From assembly GCA_937892655.1 (NCBI GenBank), contig CALBJC010000097.1:1-20834 (forward strand): a DNA stretch of 20,834 nucleotides, in the 5' to 3' direction. The notes beneath the pieces are model-generated. The model was not told the DNA's origin. It did no database searches and saw only the letters and a list, made by a program, of their open reading frames with translations. Positions 6,285 to 13,237 of the stretch are shown here, in pieces. Made by a program: the position numbers and the translations under genes. The number at the start of each line of letters is the position of its first letter. Within the stretch, counting starts at the first letter, position 1. The stretch is from an uncultured Clostridia bacterium. GTDB taxonomy: Bacteria; Bacillota; Clostridia; Oscillospirales; Ruminococcaceae.

Positions 6285-9200
6285 ATGGAAAACAAAAAGC
6301 ACAAGGTTCTGATTATTGGTTCAGGTCCGATTATTATCGGTCAAGCATGTGAATTCGACTATTCAGGTACTCAGGCTTGTAAGGCGCTGAGAAACTTAGG
6401 TTACGAAATCGTGCTTGTAAACTCAAACCCTGCTACAATTATGACAGACCCAGGTATTGCTGATATTACTTACATTGAGCCACTCAATGCAGCAAGACTT
6501 GAAAAGATTATCGAAAAGGAAAGACCAGATTGCATCTTGCCGAACTTAGGTGGTCAGAGCGGTCTTAATTTATGTTCAGAGCTTGCTTCTTTGGGCATTT
6601 TAGATAAGTACAACGTTAAGGTTATAGGCGTTCAGATCGACGCTATCGAACGTGGTGAAGACAGAATCGAATTCAAGAAGACTATGGATTCACTCGGTAT
6701 CGGTATGGCAAGAAGTGAGGTTGCTTACTCTGTTGATGAAGCGCTCGCTATTGCTGATAAGCTCGGCTACCCTGTTGTTTTACGTCCTGCTTACACAATG
6801 GGCGGCGAAGGCGGCGGCCTTGTTTACAATACAGAAGAATTAAAGACAGTTTGCGCAAGAGGCTTACAGGCTTCACTTGTAAATCAGGTTCTTGTTGAAG
6901 AATCAATTCTCGGCTGGGAAGAGCTTGAGGTTGAGGTTGTTCGTGACCATACAGGTAAGATGATTTCTGTTTGCTTTATCGAGAACATTGACCCTCTCGG
7001 TGTTCACACAGGTGACAGCTTCTGTTCTGCTCCTATGCTCACAATCAGCAAGGAGGTTCAGGCTGAATTACAGCGTCAGGCTCATCTTATTGTTGATGCT
7101 ATTCAGGTTATCGGCGGTACAAACGTTCAGTTTGCCCGCAACCCTGTTGACGGCAGAATCTTAGTTATCGAAATCAACCCTCGTACATCACGTTCCTCAG
7201 CGCTTGCTTCAAAGGCAACAGGCTTCCCTATCGCTTTGATTTCAGCAATGCTCGCTACAGGTATGACTCTTTCAGACATTCCTTGCGGCAAGTATGGCAC
7301 ACTCGACAAGTACTACCCGGACGGCGATTACATCGTAATCAAGTTTGCTAGATGGGCATTTGAAAAGTTCAAGAATTCCAAGGACGCACTCGGTACTCAG
7401 ATGAGAGCAGTAGGCGAAATTATGAGTATCGGTAAGACATATAAGGAAGCTTTCCAGAAGGCTATCCGTTCACTTGAACAGGGCAGATACGGTCTTGGCT
7501 TTGCAAAGGATTTTGCTGACAAGACTAAGGAACAGCTTTTAAAGAAGCTTCACACTCCATCAAGTGAAAGACAGTTTATTATGTATGAAGCGCTCAGAAA
7601 GGGTGCTACAATAGAAGAGCTCGAAGCTCTCACAAAGATCAAGCCTTACTTTATCTCACAGATGAAGGAAATCCTCGACGAAGAGCTCGACCTTATCAAC
7701 AACTATAAGGGTACAGTTCCTCCAAAGGATGTTTTAGAGGCTGCTAAGAAAAACGGCTTTGCCGACAGATACCTCGCACAGATTCTTGGCGTTACTGAAG
7801 AAGCTATCAGAACAAAGAGAATCGAATACGGTATCACAGAGGCATGGGAAGGCGTTCACGTAAGCGGTACTCAGGATGCGGCTTACTACTACTCAACATA
7901 CAATGCTCCTGATAAGAGCGTTGCCAGCCCTAACAAGAAGATTATGATCTTAGGCAGCGGTCCTAACAGAATCGGTCAGGGTATTGAATTTGACTACTGC
8001 TGTGTACACGCTGCTAAGGCATTAAGAGAACTTGGCTTTGAAACAATCATGGTTAACTGTAACCCTGAAACTGTTTCAACAGACTACGATACATCAGACA
8101 AGCTCTATTTTGAACCGCTCACACTCGAAGATGTTCTGAGCATCTACGAAAAGGAACAGCCTATCGGCGTTATCGCTCAGTTTGGCGGTCAGACACCGCT
8201 CAACCTTTCAGCTGACCTTAAGAAGTATGGCGTAAACATTCTCGGTACAACACCTGAAACTATCGACCTTGCAGAAGACAGAGATATGTTCAGAGCTATG
8301 ATGGACAAGCTCGGCATTCCAATGCCTGAATCAGGTATGGCTGTAACATTTGAAGAAGCTAAGGAAATTGCTGACTCAATCGGCTATCCTGTAATGGTAA
8401 GACCTTCATACGTTTTAGGCGGCAGAGGTATGGAAATCGTTCACGATGAAGAACAGCTTGAAATCTATATGAAGGCGGCTGTAGGCGTTACACCTGACAG
8501 ACCTATCCTCGTTGACAGATTCTTAAATAACGCAACAGAATGTGAAGCTGACGCTATCTCAGACGGCACAAACGTATTCGTTCCTGCTGTTATGGAGCAT
8601 ATCGAGCTTGCAGGTATTCACTCAGGCGACTCAGCTTGTATCTTACCTTCACTCAATATCTCACCTGAACACGTTGCTACTATCAAGGAATATACAAGAA
8701 AGATTGCTGCTGAAATGGACGTAAGAGGTCTTATGAACATGCAGTATGCTATCGAAGGCGACAAGGTTTATGTTCTTGAAGCAAACCCAAGAGCATCAAG
8801 AACTGTTCCTCTCGTTTCAAAGGTATGTAACATTCAGATGGTTCCGCTTGCAACAAAGATCATCACAATGCCACTTACTGGCAACCCATCCCCTGTACCT
8901 GAACTCCGTGAAAGAACCTTCAAGCACCACGGTGTTAAGGAAGCTGTATTCCCATTCAATATGTTCCAGGAGGTTGACCCTGTTTTAGGCCCTGAAATGA
9001 GATCAACTGGTGAAGTTTTAGGTATGTCAGAAAACTTCGGTGAAGCTTACTTCAAGGCTCAGGAAGCTACTCAGACCAAAATTGCTCTTGAAGGCTCAGC
9101 TCTCATCAGTGTAAACGACAGAGATAAGGGCGATTTAGAGCAGGTTGCTCGTGGTCTTACAGAATGCGGCTTCAAGCTTATTGCTACAAAGGGTACTGCT

Positions 9201-9497
9201 CAGTTTATCAGAGAATGTGGCCTTGAGGTTGAAGAGGTTGCAAAGCTCGACGAAGGCAGACCAAACGTTCTTGACATCATCACAAACGGCGGCGCTGACA
9301 TCATCATCAACACACCTAACGACAAGAAGGGTGCTACAGATGACAGCTACATCAGAAAGGCTGCTATCAAGAGAAGAGCATTCTACGCTACAACAATGGC
9401 TGCTGCTAAGGCTGCTATTGAAGGTATCAAGGCTGTCAAGGCTAACGGTATGGGCTCTGTAAAGTCACTCCAGGAATACCACAAGGAAATTATCTAA
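6285..9497 (+). CDS. carB: Carbamoyl-phosphate synthase large subunit
   Basis: This is the ammonia- and ATP-using subunit that makes carbamoyl phosphate for pyrimidine and arginine synthesis. The 1070-residue length is normal. It has the expected internal duplication. The first half (about 1-400) begins VLIIGSGPIIIGQACEFDYS and is the carboxyphosphate-forming ATP-grasp unit. An oligomerisation region covers about 400-550. The second half (from about 551) begins IMILGSGPNRIGQGIEFDY and is the carbamate-phosphorylating unit. A C-terminal MGS-like allosteric domain runs from about 936, with ATKGTAQFIRECG and the INTPNDKK segment. The start is the ATG at 6285, behind GGAGGAAGG; a TTG at 6276 directly abuts that site. 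The glutaminase subunit gene carA is not adjacent. The gene has its own promoter and terminator, so the two subunits must be made from different loci. Confidence 0.97.
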   Translation: MENKKHKVLIIGSGPIIIGQACEFDYSGTQACKALRNLGYEIVLVNSNPATIMTDPGIADITYIEPLNAARLEKIIEKERPDCILPNLGGQSGLNLCSELASLGILDKYNVKVIGVQIDAIERGEDRIEFKKTMDSLGIGMARSEVAYSVDEALAIADKLGYPVVLRPAYTMGGEGGGLVYNTEELKTVCARGLQASLVNQVLVEESILGWEELEVEVVRDHTGKMISVCFIENIDPLGVHTGDSFCSAPMLTISKEVQAELQRQAHLIVDAIQVIGGTNVQFARNPVDGRILVIEINPRTSRSSALASKATGFPIALISAMLATGMTLSDIPCGKYGTLDKYYPDGDYIVIKFARWAFEKFKNSKDALGTQMRAVGEIMSIGKTYKEAFQKAIRSLEQGRYGLGFAKDFADKTKEQLLKKLHTPSSERQFIMYEALRKGATIEELEALTKIKPYFISQMKEILDEELDLINNYKGTVPPKDVLEAAKKNGFADRYLAQILGVTEEAIRTKRIEYGITEAWEGVHVSGTQDAAYYYSTYNAPDKSVASPNKKIMILGSGPNRIGQGIEFDYCCVHAAKALRELGFETIMVNCNPETVSTDYDTSDKLYFEPLTLEDVLSIYEKEQPIGVIAQFGGQTPLNLSADLKKYGVNILGTTPETIDLAEDRDMFRAMMDKLGIPMPESGMAVTFEEAKEIADSIGYPVMVRPSYVLGGRGMEIVHDEEQLEIYMKAAVGVTPDRPILVDRFLNNATECEADAISDGTNVFVPAVMEHIELAGIHSGDSACILPSLNISPEHVATIKEYTRKIAAEMDVRGLMNMQYAIEGDKVYVLEANPRASRTVPLVSKVCNIQMVPLATKIITMPLTGNPSPVPELRERTFKHHGVKEAVFPFNMFQEVDPVLGPEMRSTGEVLGMSENFGEAYFKAQEATQTKIALEGSALISVNDRDKGDLEQVARGLTECGFKLIATKGTAQFIRECGLEVEEVAKLDEGRPNVLDIITNGGADIIINTPNDKKGATDDSYIRKAAIKRRAFYATTMAAAKAAIEGIKAVKANGMGSVKSLQEYHKEII

Positions 9498-9508
9498 TAA
9501 AAAACTTT

Positions 9509-9538
9509 AAGCCACTCTTTTTCAAGAGTGGCTTTTTT
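9509..9538 (+). terminator. Terminator of carB
   Basis: AAGCCACTCTT pairs with AAGAGTGGCTT around a TTTC loop and runs into a T tract. It begins 11 bases after the stop codon. Confidence 0.95.
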
Positions 9539-9539
9539 G

Positions 9540-9568
9540 TTGACTTTTTATTTTCTATTTGATATAAT
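9540..9568 (+). promoter_or_regulatory. Promoter of the small membrane-protein gene
   Basis: TTGACT at 9540-9545 and TATAAT at 9563-9568 are 17 bp apart, with TGA just before the -10. It begins immediately after the carB terminator, so the downstream gene is a separate unit. Confidence 0.9.
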
Positions 9569-9607
9569 CTCTGTAAAGAAGGTCTGAACAATAAACGAGG
9601 TGAGTTT

Positions 9608-9997
9608 ATGAAAAGAATACTTTATCTGGTATTTCCGATAATTACGTTAATTCTTGAAATTCTTCCCTTTGGCGCTGTTTGCAATTTTGCAAATCCTGAG
9701 GGTGAGTCTATAAGAAAAACTTACTCATATTTTGATTTAACGCCATACGGGTATTCAAATTTTGCTCCTTTTCTCACAGCGATTATTACCTGCGTGATTA
9801 TAGTTTTGTTGATTATTTATCTCTTTTCTTCAAAAGATAAAATGTCAGCTGTCATAAAAATTATGCTTTGTGTAGCAATAGTTCTATCCTTATGCCCGTT
9901 ATTGCTGGGATTTAACTATTTTTCACTTATCGGCGGAATGATTACTTTATCTTTAGTTATTGAGCTTTTAATTACCCTTTTTATAAAAGTTAAGTAA
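9608..9997 (+). CDS. Small four-helix membrane protein, function unknown
   Basis: I do not recognise a named family. The 129-residue protein has four hydrophobic segments: about 3-25, 54-74, 82-101 and 104-126. Between the first and second is a polar loop of about 28 residues with several aromatics (KTYSYFDLTPYGYSNFAPF). A short basic stretch (SSKDKM) lies between the second and third, which suggests that side faces the cytoplasm. The first segment could be a signal anchor. The ATG is preceded by GAGGTGA. It has its own strong promoter and shares a bidirectional terminator with glgP. Nothing nearby gives a role, although the strong promoter and ribosome binding site support it as a real gene. 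Confidence 0.8.
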   Translation: MKRILYLVFPIITLILEILPFGAVCNFANPEGESIRKTYSYFDLTPYGYSNFAPFLTAIITCVIIVLLIIYLFSSKDKMSAVIKIMLCVAIVLSLCPLLLGFNYFSLIGGMITLSLVIELLITLFIKVK

Positions 9998-10007
9998 ATT
10001 TTAATCA

Positions 10008-10049
10008 TAAAAAATGCCCTTATCGATTGATAAGGGCATTTTGGTTTTT
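10008..10049. terminator. Bidirectional terminator between the membrane-protein gene and glgP
   Basis: AAAATGCCCTTATC (10011-10024) and GATAAGGGCATTTT (10029-10042) form a 14-bp perfect stem with a GATT loop. A-rich sequence on the left and T-rich sequence on the right allow use by both convergent genes. Confidence 0.93.
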
Positions 10050-10058
10050 ATAGGTTTA

Positions 10059-12476
10059 TTACTTTGTAAGACCCCAGATGTCACGAGCGTAGTCGTCAAC
10101 AGCTCTGTCTGCGCTGAAGATACCTGCGCCTGCGATGTTTTCGAGTGACATTGACTGCCACTTCATTGTATCCTGGTAGCAAGCTGACGCGTAAATCTGA
10201 GCATTCTGATATGCTTCAAAGTCAGCAAGAACCATGTATGGGTCAAGATTCTTGAGTGAGTTTGCAACCTCAGCGAATGTATTGCCGTAGATGCCGGCTG
10301 TCATTCTGTCGATTGCACCCTTGATTGTAGGGTTAGAATTGTAAAGATCCATTGGGCGGTAGCCTGCAGCCTTACGAGCTATTACTTCTTCAGGTGACAT
10401 ACCGAATGTAATGATATTCTTGTCGCCTACTGCGCCGTGGATTTCAACGTTAGCACCATCCATAGTACCGAGTGTTACAGCACCGTTGAGCATAAGCTTC
10501 ATATTACCTGTACCTGAAGCTTCTGTACCTGCAAGAGAGATCTGTTCTGAAATTTCAGCAGCAGGCATAAGCTTTTCAGATAATGTTACACAGTAGTCTT
10601 CAAGGAAGATAACTGCAAGCTTTTCGTTGATCTTAGGATTGCGCTTGAGTTCCTGAGAAATTGACCAGATAAGCTTGATAATCTGCTTAGCAAGGTAGTA
10701 ACCAGGAGCAGCCTTAGCTGCAAAGATATATGTCTTTGGCTGGAAATCCATATCAGGATTTTCAAGGAGCATATTGTACTGAGCGATGATGTTAAGAGCA
10801 TTGAGGTGCTGACGCTTGTATTCGTGAAGTCTCTTTACCTGAACGTCGAAGATACTGTCAGTATTGAGCTTTACACCGTATTCGCTCTTAACGTATTTTG
10901 CAAAGTTTTCCTTATTTGTCTTCTTGATTTCTGCAAGGTGCTTGAGAACTGTCTGGTCATCAGCATAAACAGAGAGCTTCTTGAGCATTGAGCCATCCTT
11001 GAGGAAATCGCCGCCGATGTATTCACGCAAAAGCTGTGTAAGACCAGGGTTTGACTGATAGAGCCATCTTCTGTATGCGATACCGTTTGTAACGTTCTTG
11101 AACTTTGTAGGTGAATCATTGTATTCATCATTGAATACTGACTGCTTGATAATTTCAGAGTGGAGCTTTGAAACACCGTTTACAGAATGTGATGCGCAAA
11201 CGCAGAGGTTAGCCATCTTAACCTTGTTATTTTCAATGATTGACATTCTTGTAACTCTGCCGCTGTCGCCAAGTCTTTCAAAGAGGTCACGACAGTAACG
11301 CTCGTTGATTTCAACGATGATCTTGAAAATTCTAGGTAATACTTCTTCCATAAGGTTACAGTCCCACTTTTCGAGGGCTTCTGCCATAACTGTATGGTTT
11401 GTATATGCAAATGTATTTGTAACGATATGCCAAGCCTTGTTCCAGCTGTAACCGCAATCGTCGAGCAATACTCTCATAAGCTCAGGAATTGCAAGAGTTG
11501 GGTGAGTATCGTTGATATGGATAGCAATCTTTTCGTGGAGATTGTCAAGAGTACCATATACAGACATATGGCGGTTTACGATGTCACCTACTGATGCTGC
11601 ACACATAAAGTACTGCTGACGGAGTCTTAATGACTTACCCTGAGCGTGGTTATCGTTAGGATATAAAACCTTTGAGATAGCCTGTGACATAATGTTCTGA
11701 CCGAGTGCCTTGTGGTAATCGCCCTGATTGAACATTTCCATATTGAATGTTGGGTTTTCAGCCTTCCACAATCTGAGAAGTGAAACGCCATCTGAATCGT
11801 AGCCTGAAACGTAGAGGTCATAAGGAACAGCCATAACTGTTGAGTAATCCTCGTGAACTACGCAGTGGTACTGATTATCCCAGTATTCCTTGAGCTTGCC
11901 GTCAAAGTGAACCTCAACTGCTCTGTCAGAACGCTGAACGAGCCAGCTTTCGCCGCCTGGTAACCAGTTGTCAGGAAGCTCTGTCTGCCAGCCATCTTCA
12001 ATCTTCTGCTTGAAGATACCGTATTCATAACAGATTGAGTAACCTGTACCGCAGTAGCCCTGAGTTGCAAGACCATCGAGGTAGCAAGCTGCAAGACGGC
12101 CAAGACCGCCGTTACCAAGACCTGCGTCAGGCTCCTGATCGTAAATTCTTTCGATATTGATGCCCATATCCTTCAAAGCGCCTGAAACATTCTTGATGAT
12201 TTCAAGGTTGTAAAGGCTTGTCTTTAAAGAACGGCCCATCAAAAATTCCATTGAGAGATAGTAAATCTGCTTTTTACCCTCAGAGTTTGTCTTGTTTAAA
12301 AACTTTCTGCGCTTTTCAGAAAGCATTTCAACAACGATAGATGACAAAGCATCGTAGACCTGCTTGTCAGAAGCTTCTTCCGGAGTTACTGCAAATTTAT
12401 CATGCAAAACTGCAACGATTTTGTCCTTAAACTCTGCTTTTGTTGGAGAAGCCTTGAGAGTTTTCTTTGCGTCCAT
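10059..12476 (-). CDS. glgP: Glycogen/maltodextrin phosphorylase (GT35)
   Basis: The enzyme releases glucose 1-phosphate from alpha-1,4-glucan ends using phosphate and pyridoxal phosphate, in the cytosol. At 805 residues it is full length. The pyridoxal-phosphate signature EASGTGNMKLMLNG is at 652-665, with Lys660 as the cofactor lysine. GLGNGGLGRLAACYLDGLA at 119-137 is the conserved N-terminal active-site block. HINDTHP (320-326) and VKRLHEYKRQ (547-556) are also typical. Whether it prefers glycogen or maltodextrin cannot be read from the sequence, so glgP is used in the broad sense. The ATG follows AGGAGG at good spacing. It is a single-gene unit preceded by a 342-bp intergenic region with one or two promoters. 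Confidence 0.96.
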   Translation of the reverse strand: MDAKKTLKASPTKAEFKDKIVAVLHDKFAVTPEEASDKQVYDALSSIVVEMLSEKRRKFLNKTNSEGKKQIYYLSMEFLMGRSLKTSLYNLEIIKNVSGALKDMGINIERIYDQEPDAGLGNGGLGRLAACYLDGLATQGYCGTGYSICYEYGIFKQKIEDGWQTELPDNWLPGGESWLVQRSDRAVEVHFDGKLKEYWDNQYHCVVHEDYSTVMAVPYDLYVSGYDSDGVSLLRLWKAENPTFNMEMFNQGDYHKALGQNIMSQAISKVLYPNDNHAQGKSLRLRQQYFMCAASVGDIVNRHMSVYGTLDNLHEKIAIHINDTHPTLAIPELMRVLLDDCGYSWNKAWHIVTNTFAYTNHTVMAEALEKWDCNLMEEVLPRIFKIIVEINERYCRDLFERLGDSGRVTRMSIIENNKVKMANLCVCASHSVNGVSKLHSEIIKQSVFNDEYNDSPTKFKNVTNGIAYRRWLYQSNPGLTQLLREYIGGDFLKDGSMLKKLSVYADDQTVLKHLAEIKKTNKENFAKYVKSEYGVKLNTDSIFDVQVKRLHEYKRQHLNALNIIAQYNMLLENPDMDFQPKTYIFAAKAAPGYYLAKQIIKLIWSISQELKRNPKINEKLAVIFLEDYCVTLSEKLMPAAEISEQISLAGTEASGTGNMKLMLNGAVTLGTMDGANVEIHGAVGDKNIITFGMSPEEVIARKAAGYRPMDLYNSNPTIKGAIDRMTAGIYGNTFAEVANSLKNLDPYMVLADFEAYQNAQIYASACYQDTMKWQSMSLENIAGAGIFSADRAVDDYARDIWGLTK

Positions 12477-12536
12477 AAATATCCTCCTATAATATCACTG
12501 ATTTAACAGTGCCAGTTTACAACTTATCAAGTTATG

Positions 12537-12565
12537 ATTATACCATATTCAAGCCTTTTATTCAA
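12537..12565 (-). promoter_or_regulatory. Proximal glgP promoter
   Basis: On the - strand, TTGAAT (12565-12560) and TATAAT (12542-12537) are 17 bp apart, with TGG before the -10 giving an extended -10. It would give a leader of about 55 bases. Confidence 0.9.
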
Positions 12566-12570
12566 CAGAA

Positions 12571-12585
12571 AATTGTTAAACAATT
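12571..12585. promoter_or_regulatory. 15-bp palindrome upstream of the glgP -35
   Basis: AATTGTTAAACAATT is a perfect inverted repeat with a single central base. It ends six bases upstream of the proximal -35 hexamer, a position typical of activator sites. The protein that binds it is unknown. Confidence 0.5.
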
Positions 12586-12631
12586 GTCAAAAATGGGCAT
12601 AGTTATCCTAACTTAATCGTTTTACATAATC

Positions 12632-12661
12632 ATTATACTGTAAAAGGTGTCTAAATGTCAA
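12632..12661 (-). promoter_or_regulatory. Second (distal) promoter upstream of glgP, with Fur-type box
   Basis: On the - strand, TTGACA (12661-12656) and TATAAT (12637-12632) are 18 bp apart; both hexamers are perfect consensus. The -10 lies inside ACATAATCATTATAC (12624-12638). That 15-mer resembles a Fur-superfamily 7-1-7 box: by eye, 11 of 14 positions fit the PerR consensus and 10 of 14 the Fur consensus. It would give glgP a long leader of about 150 bases or produce a separate small RNA. AT-rich -10 sequences resemble such boxes by chance, so the box is tentative while the promoter is well supported. Confidence 0.6.
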
Positions 12662-12786
12662 TATTGTTTTTTGTGTATATCGTCAACTTCTCTGTTATAT
12701 TACAAATATCGACAGATTTACTCTCTGATTTGTGCATTATTCCCCTCTTACAATAGAAAATATGATAATTTGAACATACAGATATA

Positions 12787-12816
12787 TAAAAAAGACCACC
12801 TTTAAAGGTGGTCTTT
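12787..12816 (-). terminator. Terminator of the fur-family gene / topoisomerase operon
   Basis: AAAGACCACC (12791-12800) and GGTGGTCTTT (12807-12816) flank TTTAAA in a fully palindromic hairpin. On the - strand it is followed by a T run (12793-12787). It starts 2 bases after the stop codon of the Fur-family gene. Confidence 0.93.
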
Positions 12817-12818
12817 AC

Positions 12819-13220
12819 TTATTTGTTTGCACATTTATCGCATTTGCCGTAGAATGTGGTTTTTAGAGAGTTTACATCAAAGCCATGCTCTTTTGCAAGA
12901 TGCTCTGAAATATCGCTTAGCATATCACATTCAAAGTGAATGAGCTTTCCGCAGCTTTCGCATTTGAAATGATGATGAGAATGACAATGAGTAAGGTTTT
13001 CGATATACTCATAATACGCAGAGGTTTCGCCATCGAGCATATACTTTTTTACCTTGCCCTCCAAAACGAGCTTATCCATATGACGATATAATGTAGCAAC
13101 GCCGATTTTCATATCATTTGAGATAAAATACTTTGTAATATCAGAAATAGTGATATGCCCGCCGTTTGTTGACTTTAAGAACTCTACGAGCATTTCCTTT
13201 TGTTTTGTATTATACGCCAT
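12819..13220 (-). CDS. Fur-family metal-dependent transcriptional regulator
   Basis: The 133-residue protein has an N-terminal winged helix with the recognition helix near 39-51 (IGVATLYRHMDKL). The C-terminal domain carries metal-binding residues: a histidine-rich stretch HCHSHHH (78-84), then the structural zinc cysteines CESC (87-90) and CDKC (127-130). The family includes Fur (iron), Zur (zinc), PerR (peroxide) and Nur (nickel). The position that is Asp in PerR appears to be Glu here (YYEYIE), which argues mildly against PerR, and the extra histidines would fit a zinc or other metal sensor. The subtype is not resolved. The gene starts 17 bp after the parC-like stop codon, with GGAGGGG between them and no promoter visible, so it probably shares the topoisomerase transcript. 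A Fur-type box lies at 12624-12638 downstream. Confidence 0.92.
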   Translation of the reverse strand: MAYNTKQKEMLVEFLKSTNGGHITISDITKYFISNDMKIGVATLYRHMDKLVLEGKVKKYMLDGETSAYYEYIENLTHCHSHHHFKCESCGKLIHFECDMLSDISEHLAKEHGFDVNSLKTTFYGKCDKCANK

Positions 13221-13237
13221 ACAGATCCCCTCCTTTT

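Larger units (their letters stand above)
12477..12818 (-). other. 342-bp intergenic region upstream of glgP
   Basis: The region holds, from the glgP side: the glgP ribosome binding site and leader, with a small hairpin CACTG-TTAAAT-CAGTG at 12496-12511; a strong promoter (12537-12565); and a 15-bp palindrome (12571-12585). Beyond these are a second consensus promoter overlapped by a Fur-type box (12624-12661) and finally the terminator of the fur-family gene (12787-12816). Two tiny - strand frames with nearby purine-rich sites exist, at 12651-12737 (28 codons) and 12562-12600 (12 codons), but neither is convincing as a gene. Nothing else was seen on either strand. Confidence 0.7.

Noticed and set aside
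12562..12600. 12-codon - strand frame upstream of glgP as a possible leader peptide
   Set aside because: The ribosome binding site is weak and there is no attenuator structure; a frame this short occurs easily by chance.
12651..12737. 28-codon - strand frame after a purine-rich AGAGGGG site in the glgP upstream region
   Set aside because: The spacing to the ATG is short, no promoter is clear, and the peptide is polar without recognisable features. Kept only as a remark on the intergenic region.
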